Shown here: positions 47,001 through 56,500 of the stretch, in pieces
How the letters are laid out: each line of letters begins with the position of its first letter
How positions within the stretch are numbered: position 1 is the first letter of the stretch
From: Monocercomonoides exilis
Lineage: Eukaryota; Preaxostyla; Oxymonadida; Polymastigidae
Length of the DNA stretch: 64,000 bases
NCBI GenBank assembly: GCA_001643675.2
Contig: LSRY02000012.1
Coordinates: 312,501-376,500, forward strand
Direction of reading: 5' to 3'
The notes under the pieces: generated by a model
Databases searched by the model: none
What the model was told of the DNA's origin: nothing
What the model saw: the letters and a program-made list of their open reading frames with translations, nothing else
Translations under genes and position numbers: made by a program

Positions 47001-49777
47001 GGAGAGAATGCTGGGTAGACAGGAGGAGTGGGGCACATGCCAACTGGTGGAGGAGGCGGTGGCACTTCAATCGGTTGTGATGCTGCTTTGATCTGTGGAT
47101 CAACAGTGATGTCATCAGGGTCTTCGTCAGGAAACACCCACCGCTTCAGATTCTCGTCGTAGTATTCCTTTGTACGTGAGCCAGAAGGAGACGGCGTCTG
47201 CCTCTTGAACATGCTGAAGAACGAGGAAAGCCCACTGCCCGACTTCTTCTGCTTGCCGCTGGTGTTTTGCGAAGGCGAGTCTCGTCCCTTTTCTGAATTG
47301 GCAGGCGTAGAAGGGGAAGGCGACTGTGTCTGCGAAGGAGGCAGAAGCGACGTGACTGAAGAGAACAACCCCGATGAGGGAGACAGAGACTGCGATATTT
47401 CGTGTGGCTGAGGAAACTGCGGCTGCGGGCGGTGGGTGAGATCAGGCGCCACCAGTCCTGCTCCTCTGCCTGCGGCTGCTGCTGCGCCAGGCTCAGCTGC
47501 CTCCTGCCCTGGCCACTTGCCATATGGATATTCAGGTGTCGGCGATGGCGATGGCGACTGATAAGCAGGTGTCGACCCACTTCGAGGCACATCATCGCTC
47601 TCTCCCCCCAGCGGCGCAAAGCCAGTTTCGCTTTTACTTCCTTTTTTCCCTTTTCGCGAAAACACTGAAAGCAGACCAGAGCCAACATTGGTGATGATCC
47701 CCAGCCCTTTCTGGAGGGTGCTGCCACCTGTGCCCATGCTCCGTGACTCTCCTTTGCCCAGCTCATTCAATCTCATCTCTGTCGCATCCAAAAGAGACAC
47801 AAAATAAGGCGAGAAGATAGACGGCCTCTGGGCATTCTTGTCATTCCGGTTAGCAGCATTTGCTGGCGCCTTGGCAGCAGACGAGGAAGCAGCAGACACA
47901 GCTGCCCGCACTGATGCTATCAATCTCCTTGCATCGTCATACAAACCATACTCGATCATAATCAGTGCTCTGATGAGGCGATATGGCTGGAGCGCGGGAT
48001 AAGAGCCGACGGGGTTGGCGTGCAGCATGGCTGCCTCGTATGCCTCCGACAGCAGAATCGACGGCACATCGCGGAAGAACGTCAGAGGAAGAGTCGCGTG
48101 GTCTTCGCCCACCAGCACCAGCCGGGCGCTTCCGCTGACTGCCACGTCGAAGCCGTGTGCAATCAGAATCAAGCAGAAGTGTGCAGCTGATACCCGCCCT
48201 TCACCCAGAAGAGAGTCGCTCATCGAAAACAGGATGGCGTCCTGGTCCTTCGACCCTTTCGCCAGCACCGTCGCCACATTCACCCGCCAATGCGCTGTGA
48301 TGGCGCTCTCCTTGTGCCGCTCCCCTTCTGCATTGACAACCTTCGTCGACGGAGAGTGGATGCGGAAGAGCTGGTCAGGCTGCTTCGCCAGCAGCAGAAA
48401 ATGCGTCCGTAGCGGATGGCCTTCGGGATAGCATCGCGTAGCAAGTGTGGTGGCTGCCTTGACGAAGCTTCCGGAGTCCATTTCAGTCGCCAGCAGAAGC
48501 GCCTCTGCAATCAGCCCTTCACTCAGAGCAACATCAAATGCACCAGAAATGTCAGAGTGTAAAAGAGACTTCACGACTGACCCCACAGCTCGAATGCGCG
48601 CATTCATCGGCATCTGATCTGGTACAGGCGGTGGGATGGTCGGCATCTGCGGCAGCAGCGTGGAAGAGGCGCTGGAGAAGAAGAAGCCGGGCGAAGAAGG
48701 CGGAGACTGCACAACAGCAGTGGGAGAGGAAGAAGGTGAAGTGCCTGTAGTTGCGCCTGGGAGCGGTACAGTGAAAAGAGGAGGAGACATCGGTGGCAGC
48801 GGAGGGGACATTTGCGTAGAAGAAGGAGAAAGATTCCCTTCGCCTGCGGATGATGAGTTGTATAAAGCAGATGTGGGGGAGAGAGTACGAGCAGTGGGAG
48901 CAGCATTTGCAAGTGATGGTGAAATAGAAGAGCAACGCTGTAATTCATCGCTTGATGTTGTAAGAAGGCCCATTGAATGCATAAAATTCGCTTGTTCAGG
49001 AACTCCCATCAGAGCTTGATCATTATTTCCCCCAAGAAGAAGTTCGATAATCTCTTTCTTTGCTTTTGAATCTTTATCTTTTAAGTTAAAAGTACCTCCA
49101 TGAAGACAAAGAATTGCAAGCAAATGTCTGGTCAAATACGTTCCTTCTCCTTGTCCATGCAATGCTGGTTGCTCTGACATTTGCAATGGTTCAGTTAGAG
49201 GATTTATTGCTTCTCCAGCCAAATCAAATAAACCATCGTTTCTTAAAAGATTTGCTATTTCCTTTAAGGATGAAGATGATGTGCCAAATGCTCCGTTCAT
49301 TCGTTTCAAAAGCGTTGTGCTCGGTTTTGAAGCAAGATATGATTTCAACTGATGTATTTCCATGTGATATCGAAAAACACTTTTTTGCGTTGGGGCCAAT
49401 GTCGAAGGACCCGTTGGTTCCAAGGAAATAGATCCAAAACTGGATGTTAATGAATCCATCTGAGATTGTGAAGTATGCTTTTGCCTTTGTGAAGCGCGGA
49501 AAGATATAGCAGGCTCCTCAAATGTTGAATCCATAACCGAGGGAATGACGTCGTCTTCAAAGTAAGATGTATCTTCTCCAAACCCTCTTTCTTTCTGTGA
49601 AGGTTGCGCAGCATTGTCAAACTGCCCAAAAGAAGGAATTGGCGGAGGAGCTGGCAATGGAATTGGAGGGACCGAATGACCAACATTCTTTGGCGAAACA
49701 ATCAATAATTTCCCTCCGAATCCAAAGCACACAAGTGCATGAGGTGGACGAAATTGCTCGTCAAAACTTTGAAACAT
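44057..49777 (-). CDS. SEC16: Sec16-like COPII assembly scaffold
   Basis: A single exon of 1906 aa from ATG 49,777 to TAA 44,057. Residues 9-30 (RPPHALVCFGFGGKLLIVSP) match the beta-strand opening of the Sec16 central conserved domain. Further on come WRVNVATVLAKGSKDQD, LLGEGRVSAAHFCLILIAHG and YEAAMLHANP, the helical ACE1 blocks that bind Sec13 at ER exit sites. Segment AFDVALSEGLIAEALLLATE with RTHFLLLAKQ belongs to the same solenoid. The last 1200 residues are disordered, rich in Ser, Pro, Gln and Thr, with repeated FDQPFS / PFSVP / DDxSFF motifs, probably short linear binding sites. Unlike its neighbours the gene has no intron. Sec16 organises COPII vesicle budding. The end (DVDFFDYF) repeats the linear motif once more. 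Confidence 0.88.
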   Translation of the reverse strand: MFQSFDEQFRPPHALVCFGFGGKLLIVSPKNVGHSVPPIPLPAPPPIPSFGQFDNAAQPSQKERGFGEDTSYFEDDVIPSVMDSTFEEPAISFRASQRQKHTSQSQMDSLTSSFGSISLEPTGPSTLAPTQKSVFRYHMEIHQLKSYLASKPSTTLLKRMNGAFGTSSSSLKEIANLLRNDGLFDLAGEAINPLTEPLQMSEQPALHGQGEGTYLTRHLLAILCLHGGTFNLKDKDSKAKKEIIELLLGGNNDQALMGVPEQANFMHSMGLLTTSSDELQRCSSISPSLANAAPTARTLSPTSALYNSSSAGEGNLSPSSTQMSPPLPPMSPPLFTVPLPGATTGTSPSSSPTAVVQSPPSSPGFFFSSASSTLLPQMPTIPPPVPDQMPMNARIRAVGSVVKSLLHSDISGAFDVALSEGLIAEALLLATEMDSGSFVKAATTLATRCYPEGHPLRTHFLLLAKQPDQLFRIHSPSTKVVNAEGERHKESAITAHWRVNVATVLAKGSKDQDAILFSMSDSLLGEGRVSAAHFCLILIAHGFDVAVSGSARLVLVGEDHATLPLTFFRDVPSILLSEAYEAAMLHANPVGSYPALQPYRLIRALIMIEYGLYDDARRLIASVRAAVSAASSSAAKAPANAANRNDKNAQRPSIFSPYFVSLLDATEMRLNELGKGESRSMGTGGSTLQKGLGIITNVGSGLLSVFSRKGKKGSKSETGFAPLGGESDDVPRSGSTPAYQSPSPSPTPEYPYGKWPGQEAAEPGAAAAAGRGAGLVAPDLTHRPQPQFPQPHEISQSLSPSSGLFSSVTSLLPPSQTQSPSPSTPANSEKGRDSPSQNTSGKQKKSGSGLSSFFSMFKRQTPSPSGSRTKEYYDENLKRWVFPDEDPDDITVDPQIKAASQPIEVPPPPPPVGMCPTPPVYPAFSPTSEMSPSMTPSSISTPLPPPTPGQQSPSSSLSDGYPSPSAGTPVAVASSSRSRRFMDLSLADTTDMQETATPAASSSPPTDTPLFSMGASFQSSPASASASAAPYGGSRGARRGRRTASANVTSLIGDMLTVKSDGMDPRMKELRKVAVTPQTETQAQPQAQAQSQSQAQQQTQNQMHSSALSPLSSGNTRKAQEQQGPTANNLQQSPEASPLDWQPRTQAGRSYASNPASSLSTPQSATGRFSHRLQNSFTASDFEMAASPDELSNAAKADNSQLSADGQMQTQKQMAGNNPLSSPPSQQQQTQQQQQQQTKDGMNGISPFDTSDSDFFGDISNKTNRASSGMSDNASSTPLKPPPSSSMTSLPSSSSSDIAPPPPSSSSSSSPIAPPPPSSDFSFDQPFSTAAPSSKSRSTRTRGSRSNVRVSLSAFGDSVFGISNELTATPTPTQTSTATAEIQPSSLSSPSSSPSSLSSSVQPAEPATDLTSKTQEKPISLQQTEQQTNEEQSIRQPTSQSVEKVSPLQTQTQPAAHSFMTDDSSFFDDQSLASPFSVPTPSASASASASPSSSTSALPPAQQQIQQTQQNKQNKHTKHQSSSSSLPFASDVPSHSQSGDLPSPFSVPHKQEQAQTQPQTQTPSQSQPSPLPQPHSKTASAASFVPAAMEDDQSFFESPSFSMAFDYNQQQTHKQETKPAASAGNAVKNDTKNSSPLNSPFSTQTNKTSIGAEAMQREAGRSVVEEDQFSFDQPFSVGNVVPLPKTKPTASAQPPKQTYQPALVQQEPSYDNMDAFYAHNTQNTQNAHMTAQTALTAPSAQTEASSKPVVPSVADDIDFFDALGGPPMDDFPSGPSPFAAAAPAPPPPPTASYSNSNSNSNSSPSSLSLSHQPVSAHQAEPSYNTAGNMPSSLTQPFSTTNIQTNQPTTSQNPPFTSSSGDANDFFDSDSFSSQPASYVSAQSQPVTSNPQQQQQFQNDVDFFDYF

Positions 49778-50140
49778 TTTTATTCTTTCAAATTTTGTAA
49801 AAATAAAAGGTTAACCCATAAACGAATTGAATGACATTGAAAGAAAAGATTTAATCAACAATGACACTTTTGAATGAAATGTGATATCATTTCGTTATTA
49901 CTATTTTTCAACAATATTTTCGCAAGAAGCTTTAAAAAAATCTGTATTTGACATCCATCTCATCTTCAAAATATCTTCTTTGAATTTAACCGCTTATTTA
50001 TTTTTGTTTTTTTATATCACAATTGTTCAAAAAGTGCTTGAATAGCTCCAAAAAATGTTTTTTTCACAATTTTTTAAAATTGATCTTATTGATCCACACC
50101 ATAAAAGGTTATCACTTTATTCATTTTTTGGAAAGTGAAA
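49778..50140. promoter_or_regulatory. divergent intergenic region between Sec16 and OSTC
   Basis: 363 bp between two divergent start codons, so it must hold both promoters. It is AT-rich, and I recognise no specific element. Confidence 0.5.
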
Positions 50141-50800
50141 ATGCCGTTATCACTTTTGCCTCATAGCGTTTCCAAGCCAGTAGAAAAAGCGTATACAAAA
50201 GTCTTTCGTCCACCTAACTTGCGTCTTCGCTTCGGATCATTGTCTACACCAAATTTCTATGTTGTGGTTGCACTCCTAACATTTTCTGCATATATAATAT
50301 TTTCGGGTATTTTCTATGATATAATCAACAGCCCACCATCTATGGGGCAAGAAAGAGTATGATTATTGTTTTTTCTAAAATTAATTAAAGATATTTTTCC
50401 TATTATTAGGATCCAATGACTGGCCTTGTTTATCCTGTTGTTGTTCATCGTGGGGGAATCAGCTCACAATTTGTTCTTGAAGGATTTTCGGCGGGGTTCT
50501 TTTACGTTTTGGCTGGTTTGAGTATATTTGTTATGCAATCTGAAAAATGAAATTTTTATAACATAAAATTTTAGGAGCATCTTTTATTATGATAGCATCT
50601 ACAAATTCCATTGTACAAATTGTTGGATTGGTTTCGTTTGTGCTTTCTTATGCAATTCTTTCAGTGTTTATGAGAACGAAGATGGGTGGTATGAAAATTA
50701 AACTGTTAAAAAATTTTTTTTGAATTTTCTTTATTTTGTTTATAATTTCTGTTTTTATATCAATGTAAACAATATTTTTTCTTAGATTATCCGTTCTAAG
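50141..50800 (+). CDS. OSTC: oligosaccharyltransferase complex subunit OSTC/DC2
   Basis: Four exons, 50,141-50,356, 50,410-50,515, 50,575-50,688 and 50,787-50,800, give 149 aa, the same length as I recall for the human protein. Start MPLSLLPHSV; the short PNLRLRF segment before the first membrane helix (VVALLTFSAYIIFSGIFYDI) and the following NSPPSMG match the OSTC pattern (PNLKLK, then G-x-x-YD-x-x-x-PPS). Then come QFVLEGFSAGFFYVLAG, a second membrane helix, a third (IVGLVSFVLSYAILSVFM) and RTKMGDYPF at the end. OSTC is a small ER membrane subunit that links oligosaccharyltransferase to the translocon for N-glycosylation. Introns are 53, 59 and 98 bp, with donors GTATGA, GTTTGA and GTATGA. 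The last coding exon is only 14 nt. Confidence 0.93.
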
Positions 50801-51040
50801 GGATCTTTCAAACCTGAAAGTTATTGTGTTTCTTGATCTATGCATTTCTTTTTATCTCGCTCCACACTTATCTTTCGCTATTTGTTGCGTACATTCACTT
50901 CGTTTAATTTTCTGAAAATACGAACAGAAGAATATTTGATTAAAAATTAATATTTCAATATTTATCAATTTGATCAAAATTAGCATAAGATATTAAAAAC
51001 AAAAATCCTGAATTGAGAGGATAGATCAGAGAAATTAAAG
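50801..51040. promoter_or_regulatory. intergenic region upstream of RPS18
   Basis: 240 bp, AT-rich, containing the 3' flank of OSTC and the promoter of RPS18. It includes a CTCGCTCCACACTTATC patch. No motif assigned. Confidence 0.4.
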
Positions 51041-51779
51041 ATGGTATTATTTCTTTTTGAATGTTCATAGAATGACATTAGCATTGTGTTTTTTATTTAA
51101 AATATATTTATTATGTATTGATTGATAATTAATTTTTGTGTAGACTCTTGTTGCTCCAGAAAACTTCCAGCACATTCTTCGTGTGTTTAACACCAACATC
51201 AACGGAACAGAGAATGTTGTTTATGCCCTTACTGCAATTAAAGGTATTGGCCGTCGTTTCTCCACCCTCGTGTGCAAACGCGCCAACGTTGACACCACAA
51301 AAAGGTTTGATTTTTGTTCGAAATTTTAATTTTTGTTATTAAATCCTGTTTTTGATGAACTGACTTTTTGAATTCCGAAATATTCGTGCAAAATATTTTT
51401 CTCAGAGCTGGTCAACTGACACAGAGCGAGATTGACCGTCTGATCAAGGTTATTGAGAACCCACTTGACCACAAGATTCCAGAATACTTCCTGAACCATC
51501 GCCGTGATATCAAGGACGGAACATCATCCCACGCCACTTCACAGCAAGTTGATATCCACATCCGTGATGCTATTGAACGTCTCAAGAAAATCAGGTTTGT
51601 TTTGTATTTTTCTGGCAAATCATTTTTGTTTTGTTGAACGCAATTTGACTGGCGTTTATTTCAACAGAGCCCATCGTGGTCTGCGTCATATGAGAGGAAT
51701 CCGTGTGCGTGGACAGCACACAAAGACCACTGGTCGTCACGGACACACAATCGGTGTCTCAAAGAAGAAGACTGCATAA
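51041..51779 (+). CDS. RPS18: 40S ribosomal protein S18 (uS13)
   Basis: Four exons: 51,041-51,043 (the ATG alone), 51,144-51,304, 51,406-51,594 and 51,668-51,779. They give 154 aa, close to the usual 152. The sequence shows [29 protein letters not shown], the linker [20 protein letters not shown] and the basic tail [20 protein letters not shown] that contacts rRNA. It forms part of the head of the small ribosomal subunit near the decoding centre. Introns are 100, 101 and 73 bp, with donors GTATTA, GTTTGA and GTTTGT. All conserved blocks are present, so it is a working gene, and its TAA stop at the normal length shows that TAA means stop in this genome. Confidence 0.97.
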
Positions 51780-52009
51780 TCTGTTCATCGCATCAAACTA
51801 TCCGCGTTGTAGAGATGGTTCATGTTATAATGGAATTCTCATATCACGTGGATTTTGAATTTTGTCATTATTTTTATAAGAGGAGCAACAATCGGAAAAA
51901 TAAAAACTCTTTTTTTGTTTCTTTATTCATGTGAAGTGAAATGAGGTGAGTTAGAGTGTGAAGTGTTGCAAAAAGAAGCGTATTGGCAAAAAATCTTGAT
52001 ATTTTAGAT
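51780..52009. other. 3' intergenic region between convergent RPS18 and TPR-protein genes
   Basis: 230 bp between two stop codons. It holds possible polyadenylation-type AATAAAA at about 51,898. No other feature. Confidence 0.4.
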
Positions 52010-53482
52010 TCAATTTTCTTTTGTTTGCGGGAAAACTGCCTCTGCGGCTTTCAATCGTTCAGCAGCAATTTTCATGGTTGCTGTGATTGACTCTAGAGGC
52101 GCAATATATTCTGAATCTTTTTTGGCAACTGCAACAAGAAGAAGACGGCATTCGTTTCCTTTTTTAATAATTGGGCGACAGGACGAAAATTTTGTTGGTC
52201 TAGTAGGAACGTCGCTCGAAGATTGCGATAATTCAAATAATGAAGAAAAAGTTTTTGGAATAAGTTCATCAGAAGCCGAGGATGACGGAACTGATGAAGA
52301 AGAAGGCATTGTCGAAGAAGAAGGCATTGTCGAAGAAGAAGGCATTGTCGAAGAAGAAGGAGTTGCAGAAGAAGGCGCTGTTGAAGAAGACAACGAAGTG
52401 GTTGTTGATGTTTCCAAAGAAGTTGAATAAATATGATCATCGAGTTTTTCGATTTTCTCGGATTCCTCCATAAGCAATTTGTAGCTATTAACCTCTGCTC
52501 CTTCATCTTTTTCTTTCTCCTCTGAGTTTTCTTTCAAATGAGCATCGGAAATTTGAGCAAGTGCAGAGAAGAAAGCTGCATCGGCCACAACAGCACTTAA
52601 AAGATAATAAGCCTCACTCATTTGAGGATGATCAGTTGGTATGTTTGTTATAAACATTTTAAGAAGATTCATAACTCTGCATAATGTTGGTAATAGCGAA
52701 ATGAGTTTTGGAATTAGTGCATCCGAGGAGGGAGATAATTTATTTATTACTTCATAAAGTTGATGCTGATAAATAAATTTCGCAAGAAGAAAATGATATC
52801 TATAAGGATTCGTATCAAATGAATTCATTCCAACGTTTTCATCAGATATTGCAGTTGTTGAACTTAACGGACTCGAAATATTCGAAGAAAGCGCCAAACT
52901 AACTGTTTGTTCAAAATCTTGAAGAGCTTTGTCGATATTTCCCATGGAAGAATGGACACCTCCTCTAATAAAATAATAAAAAGGTTCCTTTGAATTCAAC
53001 GATATTGCTGTATCCAACTCTTCAACTGCTTCTGCTCTTTGCTGACCGACTAAATATAAATACGCGGCAAAAAGGGATAATTCTTGGTTATCTTCGAAGC
53101 CTTCATCTTCCAAATCTCCAATAAATTGAAATAACGCGGTTGAATTTGTCACATTGACATAGAGAGCGTACATATCCAGCTTAATTGCTTGTGCAAGATA
53201 ATGAAGAATGACTTCATCCGAAGGAGGAGTGACTTCCTCGTCAGATGAGCTTTCAGATTCTTTTTCTTCTTCTGTGGAAGCAATTTTTTTCTTTTTATCC
53301 TTATGAGGTGGTTCTTCACCTGCTTTAATTTTTGATCTCTCCAAAATCATCTGGATACCTTCATTCCATAAAACACGCGCAGTTACATATTGTTTATACC
53401 ATTTTGAAGCTGAAGGGGGTACATATAAAGATGGATCCCCTGATCCAGATGGCTCAGGTTCCTTTTTTGTTTGGGTTTCCAT
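52010..53482 (-). CDS. TPR-repeat protein of unknown role
   Basis: 490 aa, single exon, starting at ATG 53,482 (METQTKKEPEPSGSG); the frame is open farther upstream but has no better start, and the neighbour's ATG is at 53,570. It has a charged Lys/Glu/Ser region (residues about 45-85), then helical pairs such as FAAYLYLVGQQRAEAVEELD and YYFIRGGVHSSMGNIDKALQ, which fit tetratricopeptide repeats. The C-terminal third contains three perfect copies of an 18-bp unit (SSTMPS repeat, about 52,310-52,360) and a short helical end. There is no signal peptide or membrane helix. TPR proteins usually bind partner proteins; the partner here is unknown. Confidence 0.7.
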   Translation of the reverse strand: METQTKKEPEPSGSGDPSLYVPPSASKWYKQYVTARVLWNEGIQMILERSKIKAGEEPPHKDKKKKIASTEEEKESESSSDEEVTPPSDEVILHYLAQAIKLDMYALYVNVTNSTALFQFIGDLEDEGFEDNQELSLFAAYLYLVGQQRAEAVEELDTAISLNSKEPFYYFIRGGVHSSMGNIDKALQDFEQTVSLALSSNISSPLSSTTAISDENVGMNSFDTNPYRYHFLLAKFIYQHQLYEVINKLSPSSDALIPKLISLLPTLCRVMNLLKMFITNIPTDHPQMSEAYYLLSAVVADAAFFSALAQISDAHLKENSEEKEKDEGAEVNSYKLLMEESEKIEKLDDHIYSTSLETSTTTSLSSSTAPSSATPSSSTMPSSSTMPSSSTMPSSSSVPSSSASDELIPKTFSSLFELSQSSSDVPTRPTKFSSCRPIIKKGNECRLLLVAVAKKDSEYIAPLESITATMKIAAERLKAAEAVFPQTKEN

Positions 53483-53569
53483 AATATACAAATTAAAGGA
53501 ATTTTTACCCTTTATTATTGTATTATTCCGTTGATTGTTCTTTAGATTACAGTACTTGAAGCGTTCCTC
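53483..53569. promoter_or_regulatory. 87-bp divergent promoter region
   Basis: Only 87 bp separate the start codons of the TPR-protein gene (minus) and the NEK kinase gene (plus). Both promoters and both 5' leaders must fit here or overlap the genes. The segment is AT-rich with a short TTATTATTGTATTATTCC stretch. Confidence 0.6.
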
Positions 53570-56500
53570 ATGAGCACGTCCACCTTGCAAGATTTTGAAC
53601 GAATTAAAAGACTTGGACGTGGTTCTCATGGAGAAGTATTCTTAGTTCGCCGAAAAAAAGATGAGAAATTATATTGCCTGAAACAAATTGACCTAACGGA
53701 CCTTACAGAGTTTGATAATTTTTTTGATTTTTTTGGCTTTGATATTTTTAACTTTTTTCATATTTTTTGAATCGTATAGAGCGGAACAAGAAAGTGCTCT
53801 TAATGAGGTTCATCTTCTTGCATCAATTGACTCTCCTTTTGTAATCCAATACTATGACTCATTTCTTACTGATGAAATATTAAACATTGTGATGGAGTAT
53901 GCTCCGAATGGGACTCTTCACGATAAAATTCAAGTTTGCATTTTTTAACTTCAAAATAGAATTTATAACAATTCGAATTTATTAATAAAAGAAACAAATT
54001 AAAGAAAATGTGCCTTTTGAAAATTGTGAAATTTGGACTATGTTTTTACAAATATGTTGCGGCTTGCAAGGTTTGGCAGCTTGTTTCAACAATTCTTTAA
54101 TTTTTTGTATGATTTTTTAGACATACATAATAAGGCAATTATTCACCGTGATATAAAGACACAAAATATATTCATTGGAAATAATTTCGAGTTTGCCATT
54201 TTAGTGCATTATTTTTTTGTAAATGTTATTGTTTTTGTATCTTATAGATTAAAGATTGGTGATCTTGGAGTGGCAAAGAAACTTCTTTCAACATCTTCTC
54301 TTTCATCTACAGTTGTTGGCACTCCATATTATCTTTCTCCGGAATTGCTTTTGTCCCAACCTTATAATAAGGAAGTGGATATGTGGGCGCTTGGATGTAT
54401 ATTATATGAACTCTGTTCATTAAAAAGACCGTTTGAAGCGACAAATCAAGTTTGGATAAGTCTAATATTTTTGTGCATTTTACTGTAATTTATTTTTATT
54501 TATTTATTTTATTTGTTGTCTATCAATCATCAATGTATAATGTTCATTTTGGATTCTGCTGAACAAAATCATAATAATTCCATTACATTAACAGGGAGCG
54601 TTGGTAGTGAAGATTCTTGAAGGAACCCCACTTCCGCTGTCTGAAAGCGTCTCCTCGTCGCTCCGTGAAATTGCTTCGTTGCTTCTCGAACGAGATGTCA
54701 AGAAGCGGCTGACCATCAAAGCCCTGTTCCAAAGAGCAGATGTGTCGCAGATGATGACACTGTATGGCGTGACTCGGGAAGGTCTCCAAAGAAAAGAGCC
54801 TCTTCTGGTGTCTTTGGCAGACAGCGGAGACAGAATAGACAAAGCAGACAGAGCAGATGCAGGTGGCTCGCTCAAACGGGGCGACGGGGCTGAACGGAAA
54901 GAGAACGAAAAGACAGAAAAAAGTGAAAAAAGTGAAAAAGGAGAGAAAGTTAAGCGAAGGTCGCAGCGTCTGTCACCACACAGACAACAGCAGCCAGCTG
55001 CACAGCGAAGGCAGAAGCTGAGCATTTCTCCTTCTCCCACTCTGCTGAACACTTCAGACCTCTCTCCTTCTCTTCGCCCGGAGCCTCTTCTTATTTCTTG
55101 CAGCTCCCAAGTTTCGTTTCCCTCGGCGTTTTCTCCGTCTTCTGCAAACATTTCACATCTTTCACCAACATCCTCTTCTGCTTCTGCTTCCTCTTCCTCT
55201 TCCTCCTTATCATCATCTTCTTCCTCTTCTTCCTCTTCTCCCTCTTCTTCTTCTTCTTCTTCAATCATCACCACTTCACCTTCAAAGAAGCAGCACCAGC
55301 AATTGATGGTCTGCCCTCCTTACACTTCATCCACTGCAACATTTCAGACTCTTCCCCTTCCTGTTCCTCTCCCTCCCTCTCCTTCTCCCTCTCCTGGTCC
55401 CATCACCAGCTCCTCCTCCTGCGTCACCCTCCCCACCTTCACCTCTGACCTCTCCCCTTCTTCCTCCTCTTCCTCCTCCTCTGCATCCACCACCCCATCC
55501 TCCGTCTCCCCACCTCACTCACCCCACCCATACACCCCTCAGTATGCCCCTTCCTCGTCTGTCTCCTCTCCCAAGCGCTCTGCCCCCACCGCCTTCTTCG
55601 TGCCATTCACCCGCGAGCCCATCTGCCAGCCAGAGAGGGATGCTGTGCATGTGGTCGACATCTCCTTCGACGAGGCAGAGAACGAAGCCTCGCAGCAGAA
55701 CAAGAACAAGACACTACCAAAGAAGAGGAGCGTCCCCTGGCTGTTCCTGCAGACACAGAAGGACAAAGAGAGACACGCTGCTTCTACGCAGCAGCAGTCG
55801 CAGCAACAATCACAGACACAACTGCAACAACTACAGCAGCAGGCAAATCAGATCAATCAGATGCACAGCAACCAGCCAGGCAGCAAAGCGTCTCTTGAGC
55901 TTCTGTCTCCGCAGAGGGTGAGCAACAGACCGACATCATCGCCACAAATGCCTCGAATGAAGAAAGACAGCAGCAGCAGCAACAATAACAGCCCAACCAA
56001 ACAGCATCTGGCACAACAACAACAACAGCTACAGCTACAGCAGCAGCAACATTGCAATGAATCGTCTGGATTGGGGTATCCGAATGTGGTGCTGATGAAA
56101 GGGAGGAAAGAGAGAGAGAAGAAAGAGCCAGCCGGAGACGGCGAGAGGCTGCTGGGGGAGCAGTCGCCGAGTCTGCCGCTGTCGTTTGTCCTGCCTAAGA
56201 CAGAGATGGCACGCACAATTGCGTTCTCGTGGAAGGACTGTGTGCACGAGAAGGAAAGAGATAGAGAAAGAGAGAGAGAAAGAGAAAGAGATAGAGGGGG
56301 TGAGGCAGATGGCAACTGTAATGATGAATGGAGGGTGGACAGCAGAGAAGGCAGCGACCTCTTCCAGACAGGGATTGAGCAGATGATGGAGATGGGGAGG
56401 CGGGCACAGGAGAGAGAAAGAGAAAGAGAAAGAGAAAGAGAGACGCTGAGGACAAAGCGGCTGACGCGAACGAGCTCGTTGAGAGAGCACGACGTGTGGG

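Noticed and set aside
44278-48948. Many long frames opposite or beside Sec16
   Set aside because: All are low-complexity shadows of the Sec16 coding sequence, which has recognisable conserved blocks over its length.
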